From NCBI RefSeq assembly GCF_014204625.1, contig NZ_JACHLU010000003.1, positions 248,001 through 312,000 on the forward strand: DNA of 64,000 nucleotides, in the 5' to 3' direction. Below are positions 25,893 to 33,305 of this stretch, piece after piece; the stretch's first letter is position 1; each line of letters opens with the position of its first letter. The notes under the pieces are model-generated. The model searched no databases and had not been told where the DNA came from. It saw only the letters and a program-made list of their open reading frames with translations. This DNA comes from Gillisella vitis. Its GTDB lineage: Bacteria; Pseudomonadota; Alphaproteobacteria; Rhizobiales; Rhizobiaceae. Made by a program: the position numbers and the translations under genes.

Positions 25893-27806
25893 TTAAACCG
25901 ATTTTTTCGGCATATGTGGCGTTTTGTTCCAGAAAAACGGTTTGGTTTTCAGCTCAACCACAGCTTTCCATGCCGCCCTTGAGGTCATGAGCCAGTAAAG
26001 GGGAATGGTGCTTGAGCGCCAGCCGATCTGTTTTCGCTCATGCTCCGTCATGGCTGAACTTCCCAGTGCCAGAAACACCAGATAGCTGCCAATGATATTC
26101 ATCAGATCGATCCAGAACATGATGGTATCACGCAATGGAATTTCGGTTGCCGGTGGGTGGAGCATGGCAAACACGGTCATGCCCAGAAACACCAGAATGG
26201 TCGGGTGCAAAAGCGCAGACACCAACATGCCGCCAATCAACAGTTGGAAAACCATGAAGGCTTTGCCGCCCATGGTGCGCCAGGCCGCTCTGGGGTGACG
26301 CATCAGTACCAGCCATGTTTGTAGCCAGCCCTTGAACCATCGGCTGCGTTGACCTGTCCAGACCTGTGCGGTTGTCGGAGCATCTTCCAGTGTAGGCCGT
26401 GTCAGCGTTTCGCAGCGGTATCCGGCTCGATAGAGCCGCAGGCCCAGATCGGCATCCTCTGTAACATTATAGGGGTCCCATGCTCCCACCTGACGCAGAA
26501 TATCGGTGCGAAAGTGGTTTGAGGTGCCACCGAGCGGCAAAGGCATCCTGTACTGCGACAGGCTTGGCAGAATACCTCGAAAAAGCGCCGCATATTCCAG
26601 TGCAAACAGGCTGCTGATCCAGCTTTCACGGGCGTTTGCAATAATCAGGGGCGCTTGCAGGCAGCCGACATCCGGCGACGCCATCAGAAACCGGGTATAG
26701 GCCTCCTTTAACTGATCCGGGTGGGGCCTGTCTTCGGCATCATAAATCACCAGATAATCGCCGCGCGCACCCGCCAATGCGTAGGTCAGGGCTTTGGGCT
26801 TGGTGCGCGGGCCAAGTGCTGGTGTCAGGACGATCTCGAAATGTGCGGGAAGCTCGATCGCGGCCAGGGCAGCACGTGTTTCAGCGTCATCCTCTTCGCA
26901 CACCAGCTTGATGTCCAGCCGTGAGGCCGGCCAATTCAACCGCTGCATGGCGCTGACGAGCTGAGGAATGATGTTGCTCTCACGATAGATGGCAATCAGC
27001 ACCGTATATGTTGGCAATATGCTGGAGGGTGGCTGCATGGTGACAAGCGGAGCTGGGTTGCGGATTTGCTGCGCCAGCAGCAGGATGCGAAATAGCAATG
27101 TCATCATGTATAGCAGCGACAGCAGTGTATGGACCGCAACAAACGTTGCATGTGTTGCGCTCAGGAGGCTGAAAACGGCAATTGCAATCAGCAGGCCTGC
27201 ACAAAACCCCTGACGTGCCGTGAGCACAGTGCGGGCGGAATGCTGCGGTGTTGCATGAAAGAGGTGGGTGATCGTGGCTTCTGCGCGCCTTTGTGCGCCA
27301 ACCTTCCAGACGGCCTCACGTATGCTTCCGGGTGCCGCAACGGCAAGAGAGGCCGCAAAATCAGGCGATTGTGCAAGGCGAGCCCTCAGTGCGGGCAGCC
27401 GTTTCGCTTCTGGAGCAATCACCGTGATTGGCGGGCGGACTTTGTCGTAAAGCCGGAGAATGTTGGGCTGGATCAGCTGGCTGTCCAGAAGATGACTGTC
27501 GAAGATCTGCGCGATTGGCAGCTCCTCCAGAAAGGGAAGTTCCAGAAGATCGGCAAGGCGAGCGTAGTAATCCTGTGATGTCATCTCGTTACAGGCAAGA
27601 AGTTCCTGCTCGACGGTTGTGCCATTGCACAACGCTTGATGTGCCAGTCTGTTCAAGACGGTCGGCAATATGCCAATTTGCTGTAGTATAAGAAACTCAT
27701 CATGAAATGCGCCGGCAACGCTGCTGCTGCGGGCGCTGAGCGGGTTTGGCGAGATGCCTCGGCTGAAGCCGACTGTTGTGAGCTGTTGATCGGTATCGTT
27801 GTGCAC
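25893..27806 (-). CDS. Cellulose-synthase-like family 2 glycosyltransferase with GspE-type N-terminal domain
   Basis: 637 residues from a GTG at 27806 (no strong SD; the start is uncertain). A type II secretion GspE/MshE N-like domain at about 45-150 (LPTVLNRLAHQALCNGTTVEQ) is followed by two membrane helices at about 205-255. The GT-A catalytic core follows, with EEDDAE (about 303), DAED (about 354), TEDADLG (about 449) and QRSRW (about 487), the last three being the D, D/TED and Q(R/Q)xRW motifs of processive beta-glycosyltransferases. Three C-terminal membrane helices follow. It probably makes or exports a polysaccharide at the inner membrane. No partner genes are adjacent. The stop lies at the edge of a MITE-like element. 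Confidence 0.85.
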   Translation of the reverse strand: MHNDTDQQLTTVGFSRGISPNPLSARSSSVAGAFHDEFLILQQIGILPTVLNRLAHQALCNGTTVEQELLACNEMTSQDYYARLADLLELPFLEELPIAQIFDSHLLDSQLIQPNILRLYDKVRPPITVIAPEAKRLPALRARLAQSPDFAASLAVAAPGSIREAVWKVGAQRRAEATITHLFHATPQHSARTVLTARQGFCAGLLIAIAVFSLLSATHATFVAVHTLLSLLYMMTLLFRILLLAQQIRNPAPLVTMQPPSSILPTYTVLIAIYRESNIIPQLVSAMQRLNWPASRLDIKLVCEEDDAETRAALAAIELPAHFEIVLTPALGPRTKPKALTYALAGARGDYLVIYDAEDRPHPDQLKEAYTRFLMASPDVGCLQAPLIIANARESWISSLFALEYAALFRGILPSLSQYRMPLPLGGTSNHFRTDILRQVGAWDPYNVTEDADLGLRLYRAGYRCETLTRPTLEDAPTTAQVWTGQRSRWFKGWLQTWLVLMRHPRAAWRTMGGKAFMVFQLLIGGMLVSALLHPTILVFLGMTVFAMLHPPATEIPLRDTIMFWIDLMNIIGSYLVFLALGSSAMTEHERKQIGWRSSTIPLYWLMTSRAAWKAVVELKTKPFFWNKTPHMPKKSV

Positions 27807-27928
27807 GGTCTTGGGATCGCTGAAAACAATGTCATTTAAAAAAATAGGCTGCGGCAGATGGATTTATGCGAAAGACAGAATCAGGCGTGAACATGAAAGA
27901 GACAGTGCGGCAGATTGAATGGAGACAT

Positions 27929-27969
27929 GAGAGCATCGTAGCGAAAACCGGAATCGCAACGATGCTCTC
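27929..27969. repeat. Palindromic repeat with AAAACCGGAATC core
   Basis: Perfect 11-base arms GAGAGCATCGT/ACGATGCTCTC are followed inward by GCG/CGC, around AAAACCGGAAT. It shares the loop, but not the arms, of the element at 22459-22489. Confidence 0.75.
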
Positions 27970-28054
27970 GTTCCTTGTTTTTACATCGGATTTTTCCGAA
28001 AATCGGTTCCCACGTTTCCCAGAGTACACGACATTTTAGCATTGAGTGCTTGGC

Positions 28055-28181
28055 TCCCCCTCACCCCGCCTCCGCTTTGCTCGGCGGACCTCTCCCCGCT
28101 GGGGCGAGGAACCCATGAGCGTTGCTGTTCTTTCCGTCTTCTCCCCTGCGGGGAGAAGGTGGCGGCAGCCGGATGAGGGGG
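28055..28181. repeat. Long GC-rich intergenic inverted repeat
   Basis: Outer arms CCCCCTCA/TGAGGGGG enclose two smaller hairpins: CTCCCCGC/GGGGCGAG near 28094 and TTCTCCCC/GGGGAGAA near 28139. The right side reads GGTGGCGGCAGCCGGATGAG, a text very often seen between genes in rhizobia. It is not coding. Confidence 0.75.
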
Positions 28182-28228
28182 TGCGAAGCCCAGAAATACG
28201 CGCGTCGTGCACTATGCACTTTTCCCTG

Positions 28229-28260
28229 ACAAACTCTAAAAAACCGGATTCGGGGTTTGT
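28229..28260. repeat. Short palindrome with AAACCGGATTCGG core
   Basis: Arms ACAAAC/GTTTGT flank a loop with AAACCGGATTCGG, directly after ACTTTTCCCTG. It is another member of the variable-arm repeat family in the window. Confidence 0.55.
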
Positions 28261-28442
28261 GTGCTCCTGCGCAAAGCTGATAGACTGCATATACACAGGC
28301 AAATCCAGAAGCGGCGGCAGTCTTCAGCATGACATGGAAAACCAGGCCTCTGACAATATTCCAGGTGTTATGACCTGTTTTAAATCAAGCGTTGGGTCAA
28401 TCAAAACAGTAAAACCTCAGTATTATTGAGAATTATGAAGTG

Positions 28443-29348
28443 ATGATAATGGTATGCTTGAAAGATACATCCCTGAAATTAAGGGGGCTTTTTTGTTTTG
28501 TGCTGTGTTTTTTTCTCTCAGCGGCTCTGGCGCGTGCAGATGAGATTCTTAAGCCTGGCAATATGCCGGTTCTGTTTGATGTGCATGAGCGGTTGCCCAA
28601 GCCCGATCTATCCGTTCTGCTCCGGCTGCGGTTTTTGACAACGGTGGATTTTCCACCTTTCAGTTTTCTGGATCAGACCGGCCATTTGACAGGCTTTAAC
28701 ATTGATTTAATTCGTGAAATTTGCAGGGAGCTGGGCGTTGAAGCCAAGTGCGAAGTGCAGGCTGTTCCCTTTTCTGATACCGAGATCGGGCTTTTGAGCA
28801 AACATGCTGATGCTGCCGTGGCGGGCGTTGCTGTGACAAAGGCAATTCGTGCGGATTTTGCCTTTTCGCGCCCCTATCTGATGTTGCCAGCGCGTTTTGT
28901 GGTCCGGCGTCAGGCTCTGCATGGTGTAAAGTCTGTGGATGACCTTGATGGCACATCTGTTGGCGTTGTGACGGGAACGGCTCACGAGGCCATGCTGAAA
29001 GCCTTTTTCCCCAGAATCAGACCGCAAGGCTTTGCCGATCAGGTGGCTTTGATGCAGGCTTTGGCGCAAGGAAAAATACAGGCTGCCTTTGCTGATGGGC
29101 TGCAATCGTCCTTCTGGCTTGCCGCGCAAGGCACGGCTGGGAACGAAGAACAGGCGAAAAACCCTTGCTGTGAATTTCTCGGAGGAGCGTTTCTGTCCCA
29201 GCGCTTTTTGGGAGAGGGTGTGACAATCATGGTGCGCAAGGAAGATGGATTTCTGGCTGCCGCCTTTGATTATGCGCTGGCGGCATTGTCGCGCAAAGGG
29301 CGGCTGGATGAATTATCCCGCCGCTACTTTCCGAGCAGCCTGTATTGA
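28443..29348 (+). CDS. Periplasmic solute-binding protein, family 3
   Basis: About 301 residues; start choice between ATGs at 28443 and 28449 is open. A signal peptide ends near ARA (about residue 33). The family 3 fold shows as TTVDFPPFSFLDQTGHLTGF (about 68-87) followed by NIDLIREICRELG, and DADAAVAGVAVTKAIRADFAFSRPY-type sequence near 120-145 (quoted in part). It should bind an amino acid or similar small ligand. No ABC permease or ATPase genes are near, so it is an orphan receptor or works with a distant transporter. Confidence 0.8.
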   Translation: MIMVCLKDTSLKLRGLFCFVLCFFLSAALARADEILKPGNMPVLFDVHERLPKPDLSVLLRLRFLTTVDFPPFSFLDQTGHLTGFNIDLIREICRELGVEAKCEVQAVPFSDTEIGLLSKHADAAVAGVAVTKAIRADFAFSRPYLMLPARFVVRRQALHGVKSVDDLDGTSVGVVTGTAHEAMLKAFFPRIRPQGFADQVALMQALAQGKIQAAFADGLQSSFWLAAQGTAGNEEQAKNPCCEFLGGAFLSQRFLGEGVTIMVRKEDGFLAAAFDYALAALSRKGRLDELSRRYFPSSLY

Positions 29349-29356
29349 CGAATCTG

Positions 29357-29770
29357 TCAGGCCTTGCGGTGGCGGGCAATGGCGCTGCGCTCAATGGCGG
29401 CGCAGGTGAGTTTGTCGAGGCCAAAACGGTCGCGGAGCAATTGCAGAAAGCGAATTTCTTCGGGGCGCACCGCATGGTCTACAGCCGCGACTTCAACGGC
29501 AAGAGCGTAGGCGGTGTCATAAAGCCGTTCGGGCAGGGCATCACGAATGGTTTCCAGCGCAATATCCATGCCTTCGGGGCCAGCCAGCAGTGATGCGCAA
29601 CGGCTGGCAACCGTTACAATATTCTCGGCTGGAAAGCCTGAAAACACCGGCGTTTGCTCAACCAGATGACCAATGCGCTCCATCTCCTGATCGTGCATAC
29701 TGTTGTCAACGGCGGATGCCATGACCATTGCGAAGATGAGAGCATCATGAACGGTTACCGTACTGGTCAT
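29357..29770 (-). CDS. TerB-like helical protein
   Basis: 137 residues, all-alpha, with the acidic helix pair typical of TerB/DjlA-N domains: MASAVDNSMHDQEMERI near 17-33 and VEVAAVDHAVRPEEIRFLQLL near 90-110 (quoted in part). The domain probably binds metal or protein partners. Its presence alone does not show tellurite resistance; no ter operon is nearby. It converges on the solute-binding protein gene with an 8-bp gap. The ATG at 29770 has AGGAA upstream. Confidence 0.78.
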   Translation of the reverse strand: MTSTVTVHDALIFAMVMASAVDNSMHDQEMERIGHLVEQTPVFSGFPAENIVTVASRCASLLAGPEGMDIALETIRDALPERLYDTAYALAVEVAAVDHAVRPEEIRFLQLLRDRFGLDKLTCAAIERSAIARHRKA

Positions 29771-29872
29771 TGCGAGACTATTCCTGTCGTTGTTGTTGCT
29801 TTGCGATAATGGAGATTGCCCACGACGCTTTCAAGGGTGCTGTTGTATTGCAGTGAAGCTTGGTAAATATTC

Positions 29873-30538
29873 CTACTGACTCACCCAGATAATGCGGGCG
29901 ATCCATTCGATATTGCTGGTTTCCAGAGTGCGGCTGACGTGGTCGGGGTTGATGGACATCAACTCCACCGAGCGGGTATTCTGGCGGCCAAGAATTTTGG
30001 CCATCACTTCACCATCCAGTGTTTTGACCACGACCCGGTCCCCCCGACGCACCTGTGCGCCAGGCTCGACAATCAGCACATCGCCATCCCGGTAAAGCGG
30101 CTTCATGCTGTCGCCTTGTACTTCCAGCGCATAAAGGCCTGCCCTGGATGTGGGCGATGCCGGAAAATCCACCAGATCCCAGCCGTGCCCGGCCGGGAAG
30201 CCGCCATCATCAAAAAAGCCGCCCGCTCCGGCCTGTGCGAAGCCAAGAAGGGGAATGGAGCTGATTTGCGGAGGAAAATTACCCTGCGGCAACGTGTCTT
30301 GAGGCGCGTCTGGATCAGACATGGCGGCAAAATGGCCAAAGCTTGAACTGGTGGCTTCCAGCACCTTTGCGATGGATTCGGTGGAAGGCCAGCGCATCCG
30401 GCCATCGGGCCCAAAGCGCTTTGATTTGTTGAAAGACGTGGGATCAAGGCCTGCACGCCGGGCGAGACCAGAGGGCGTCAAGTGGTTCTGCTCGGCAAGC
30501 CGATCAATTGCACTCCAGATTGTTTCGTGTGAAAGCAT
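29873..30538 (-). CDS. Helix-turn-helix regulator with S24 (LexA-type) peptidase domain
   Basis: 221 residues from the ATG at 30538 (MLSHETIWSAIDRLAEQNHL). An HTH covers about 5-65 (LTPSGLARRAGLDPTSFNKSK) and an S24 domain about 100-220. The catalytic Ser is in VQGDSMKPLYRDGD and the Lys in KTLDGEVMAKILGR, so the Ser-Lys dyad is intact. Proteins like this repress transcription and can be inactivated by self-cleavage, often after DNA damage; an Ala-Gly cleavage site is likely in AQAGAGG near 94-100. No phage genes surround it, and it seems to be a resident chromosomal regulator. A repeat region with the second MITE copy lies upstream. Confidence 0.87.
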   Translation of the reverse strand: MLSHETIWSAIDRLAEQNHLTPSGLARRAGLDPTSFNKSKRFGPDGRMRWPSTESIAKVLEATSSSFGHFAAMSDPDAPQDTLPQGNFPPQISSIPLLGFAQAGAGGFFDDGGFPAGHGWDLVDFPASPTSRAGLYALEVQGDSMKPLYRDGDVLIVEPGAQVRRGDRVVVKTLDGEVMAKILGRQNTRSVELMSINPDHVSRTLETSNIEWIARIIWVSQ

Positions 30539-30672
30539 ATCCAGCCAAGCCCCGGCATTCATCAACAGCCGTCAAAAACGGTTTTACCCACGCTTCCTAT
30601 ATCGGATATATGGCGACAAGAGTAAAGATGCAGAAGGAATAAAATCCTTATTTATTGCCATGTTTCATCTCT

Positions 30673-30942
30673 ACAGCGCCTCTCACCCTATATGGTGCAC
30701 AAAGATTCGCTGTCGCTGTTTATATCTGCTGCATATTTTTCTCTTTAACAGGCTGCTGAAAAAGTCAGGTGGAGCTGAAAATGAGGATGTTTTGGGGAGA
30801 AAAAGTGCCAAAAAACGGCGCATATAACTCATATGTAACGCTTTTTTGGCGCTTTTCGATCACCGAAACAGACCATTTTCAGCCCGCCTCGAGTTTTTCA
30901 GCAGCCTGTTAAACCGATTTCGGTTTAAAGAATGATGCAGTG
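30673..30942. repeat. Composite repeat interrupted by the 160-bp element
   Basis: With the insertion removed, the sequence aligns in reverse orientation to 2759-2866: ACAGCGCCTCTCACCCTATA at 30673, then GCTGTCGCTGT, then a palindrome whose parts are at about 30730-30748 and 30909-30942. The palindrome arms are less perfect than in the intact copy. The interruption falls at TTAA. Confidence 0.8.
30749..30908. mobile_element. 160-bp MITE-like element, copy 2
   Basis: An inverted copy of 25733-25892. TTAA flanks it at 30745-30748 and 30909-30912. The related empty site at 2759-2866 has a single TTAA at the matching place, so TTAA is a target duplication. It has no coding capacity and can fold almost end to end as a hairpin. 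The surrounding 30539-31007 gap holds no credible gene. Confidence 0.87.
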
Positions 30943-31007
30943 TGGTGCAGTTTTCGAGGCAAGCGCGGCGCGTGCGTTTTGAAGGCGCGACATGCCTTTG
31001 TGTTCGA

Positions 31008-31655
31008 TCAGGCAACCAGCGACGTGTTGAGGCGGCCAAGCTGAATGACGGCCTGCGTGCGACTGTCTACCCTCAGTTTCAGCAGGATGGCAGAGACATG
31101 TGCCTTGATGGTGGCTTCGGAAACACTCAGCGCATAGGCGATCTGCTTGTTCAAAAGCCCCTCGCACAACATGCCAAGCACCCGGTTTTGCTGGGGTGTG
31201 AGTGTTTTCAGCCGTGCCATCAAATCTGCCAGTTCGGCATCCTGCTCCTGTCCGCCGTCATCGGTCAGGGGGTTGGCAATGTCGCCATTCAGCACGGTCT
31301 GGATGGCGGCGCGAATATCATCAATGCCCGCCGATTTGGAGATGAACCCGGATGCGCCCAGTTCCAGCGAACGGCGGATTGTGACACTGTCGTCGGTGGC
31401 CGAGCAGATGATGATCGGCAGGCTGTAAAACTCGGCGCGAAGCGCCATAAGGCCGGAAAAACCGCTGATACCCGGCATGGCCAGATCCAGCAGCATCACA
31501 TCGGTATCGGGATTGCCGATGGCAGCGATGCGGGCTTCATCAAATGTACCGGCTTCGATAATCCTATGTCTGCCTTCCATGCCACTGACGGCCTGCCGCA
31601 GGGCACCCCGAAACAAAGGATGGTCGTCTGCAATAATGATTGTCTGCTCTGCCAT
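31008..31655 (-). CDS. LuxR/NarL-family response regulator
   Basis: 215 residues from the ATG at 31655, with GGGAGGGGGCG upstream. The receiver domain (about 1-120) has the acidic pair in IIIADDHPLF, the phospho-acceptor Asp in MLLDLAMPG (about 55) and the Lys in SGFISKSAG. The C-terminal LuxR HTH (about 145-210) has LTPQQNRVLGMLCEGLLNKQ and VSEATIKAHVSAILLKL. It would bind DNA when phosphorylated. No kinase is adjacent; the large hybrid kinase at 58944-62456 is a possible partner, because such kinases often pair with this type of regulator. Confidence 0.92.
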   Translation of the reverse strand: MAEQTIIIADDHPLFRGALRQAVSGMEGRHRIIEAGTFDEARIAAIGNPDTDVMLLDLAMPGISGFSGLMALRAEFYSLPIIICSATDDSVTIRRSLELGASGFISKSAGIDDIRAAIQTVLNGDIANPLTDDGGQEQDAELADLMARLKTLTPQQNRVLGMLCEGLLNKQIAYALSVSEATIKAHVSAILLKLRVDSRTQAVIQLGRLNTSLVA

Positions 31656-31866
31656 CGTTCGCCCCCTCCCAAGAGCTTTTCTGTTATGGATGCTTTCACA
31701 CCTTTTCTGGTGATAGTGCGAGCGCATTCCCAGCCGAACGTTGCACAATCTGGCTGATAATGCATTTTAGCGCCAAGCGAGATGATAAACAATGCTCTGT
31801 TTTTTTGAAGATTGCGCTTTGTCAAGAGTGCTGCTTCTGATTGAAGTGGTCTTGTGAAAGGATGGC

Positions 31867-32217
31867 GTGGTGGCAACAACGATATACAAGATTATCTCTG
31901 AAAAACTGTGGTCTGAAGCCCGGCAGGCTGGTGTCTTTTCGGGAGCATTGATTGATGTTGCGGATGGTTTCATTCACTTTTCAACGGCGTCTCAGGCCAG
32001 AGAAACGGCGCGGCTGTATTTTTCCGGCCAAAGTGATTTGCTGCTGATTGCGGTGGATGCTGCAAGCCTTGGCGAGGACTTGGTCTTCGAGCCATCACGC
32101 CATGGCGACCTGTTTCCGCATCTCTATGGCCCATTGCCGCTTGCCGCCGTTCTGTGGCAAAAGCCGCTTGTCTTGGGCAGCGACGGCCTGCATATGTTTC
32201 CAGAGGATATGGTATGA
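31867..32217 (+). CDS. DUF952 family protein
   Basis: 116 residues starting at GTG 31867 (AAAGGA six bases upstream); a second GTG follows at once. The family pattern is clear: TIYKIISEKLWSEARQAG at the start, DGFIHFSTASQARETA near 35, and PHLYGPLPLAAV near 85. DUF952 proteins have an ADP-ribosyltransferase-like small fold, but their reaction is unknown. The stop overlaps the pyrD ATG (ATGA), so the two genes form a translationally coupled pair. Confidence 0.88.
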   Translation: MVATTIYKIISEKLWSEARQAGVFSGALIDVADGFIHFSTASQARETARLYFSGQSDLLLIAVDAASLGEDLVFEPSRHGDLFPHLYGPLPLAAVLWQKPLVLGSDGLHMFPEDMV

Positions 32218-33305
32218 GCAACCCCTTCAAGCGTTTTGTCCGGCCCGGCCTGTTTCTGTTTGATGCCGAAACAGCCCATGGTCTATCGATTGCGGGGCTG
32301 AAAACCAGCCTGCTGCCAAAGTGCCGCGTGGTTGATGATCCGCGTCTGGCTCAAGTTGTTGCAGGCCTCCGCTTTCCCAATCCTCTCGGCATGGCCGCAG
32401 GCTATGATAAAAACGCCGAAGTGGCCGACGAATTGCTGGGATTGGGCTTCGGTTTTGCCGAAGTCGGCACGCTCACACCCAGGCCACAGGGCGGCAATGC
32501 CAAGCCACGTATTTTCCGGCTGGTGCGCGATGAAGGCATTATCAACCGTCTTGGCTTTAACAATGAAGGACATGCCGCGGCCTTGGCGCGCTTGAAAGAC
32601 CGTAAAGGCAAGCCCGGCGTTGTCGGCGTCAATATCGGTGCCAACAAGGATTCCGCTGATCGCATTGCCGATTATGTCGCCGGTATCCGCAGTTTTTATG
32701 GCGTGGCGCGTTATTTCACGGCTAATATTTCGTCACCCAACACGCCGGGTCTGCGCGATTTGCAAGCCAAAGACAGTCTGGCCGAATTGCTGGATGCGGT
32801 TCTGGCGGCCCGCGCTGATGAGGCGGCCAAGGCAGGTCATCGCGTGCCAGTGTTTCTGAAAATCGCGCCCGATCTGACGGAAGAGGGGATGGATGATATT
32901 GCCGAGGTGGTGCTGGCCCGTGATCTGGATGGGCTGATTGTGTCCAACACCACATTGGCGCGGGATGGTTTGATCGAGACCCGTTTTGCAGGCGAAGCCG
33001 GGGGGCTGTCGGGCAAGCCGTTGTTTGCCAGATCCACTGCCGTGCTGGCGGGTATGCGCCACCGGGTTGGCAAGACTTTGCCGCTCATTGGTGTCGGTGG
33101 CGTCTCCAGCGCGGAAACGGCGCTGGAAAAAATCCGGGCGGGTGCCGATCTGGTTCAGCTCTATTCCTGCATGGTGTATGAAGGACCGGGCCTGCCTGCT
33201 GCCATCGTCAAAGGTCTTTCCAAGTCTCTGGATCAGTTGGGCATTGCCTCCATTGCCGATGTGCGCGACAGCCGCGTCGATCATTGGCGATCCGTGAAGG
33301 TCTGA
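32214..33305 (+). CDS. pyrD: Dihydroorotate dehydrogenase (quinone), class 2
   Basis: 363 residues from the ATG at 32214, overlapping the DUF952 stop. The N-terminal helical extension (MSNPFKRFVRPGLFLFDAET) marks the membrane-associated class 2 enzyme. FMN and substrate motifs follow: NPLGMAAGYDKNAEV, the catalytic Ser region ANISSPNTPGLRDLQ, and GVGGVSSAETALEKIRAGA for FMN phosphate. It oxidises dihydroorotate to orotate with quinone as acceptor in pyrimidine synthesis. The 3' end overlaps the convergent MATE gene by 25 bp. Confidence 0.97.
   Translation: MSNPFKRFVRPGLFLFDAETAHGLSIAGLKTSLLPKCRVVDDPRLAQVVAGLRFPNPLGMAAGYDKNAEVADELLGLGFGFAEVGTLTPRPQGGNAKPRIFRLVRDEGIINRLGFNNEGHAAALARLKDRKGKPGVVGVNIGANKDSADRIADYVAGIRSFYGVARYFTANISSPNTPGLRDLQAKDSLAELLDAVLAARADEAAKAGHRVPVFLKIAPDLTEEGMDDIAEVVLARDLDGLIVSNTTLARDGLIETRFAGEAGGLSGKPLFARSTAVLAGMRHRVGKTLPLIGVGGVSSAETALEKIRAGADLVQLYSCMVYEGPGLPAAIVKGLSKSLDQLGIASIADVRDSRVDHWRSVKV

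Larger units (their letters stand above)
27807..28442. other. Repeat-filled intergenic region
   Basis: The 636 bp between two divergent genes contain three palindromic repeats (27929-27969, 28055-28181, 28229-28260) and fragments of the GGGAAAAGTGG repeat family, such as TCGGTTCCCACGTTTCCC near 28005. The short open frames across it follow the repeats and are not credible genes. No promoter could be assigned with confidence. Confidence 0.6.

Noticed and set aside
28046..28429. Small ORFs in the 28-kb repeat region
   Set aside because: The frames run through known-type inverted repeats, have no SD and are Arg/Ser-rich from repeat sequence.
29357..29770. TerB-like gene as evidence for tellurite resistance
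   Set aside because: A single TerB-like domain without terC/terD/terZ genes does not support that function.
29873..30538. S24-domain regulator as sign of a prophage
   Set aside because: No integrase, structural or lysis genes lie around it; such regulators are also resident in rhizobial chromosomes.
25898..30743. Composite transposon bounded by the 160-bp elements
   Set aside because: No transposase lies inside, and each copy has its own TTAA context, so two independent insertions are simpler; kept only as a possible island or invertible block.
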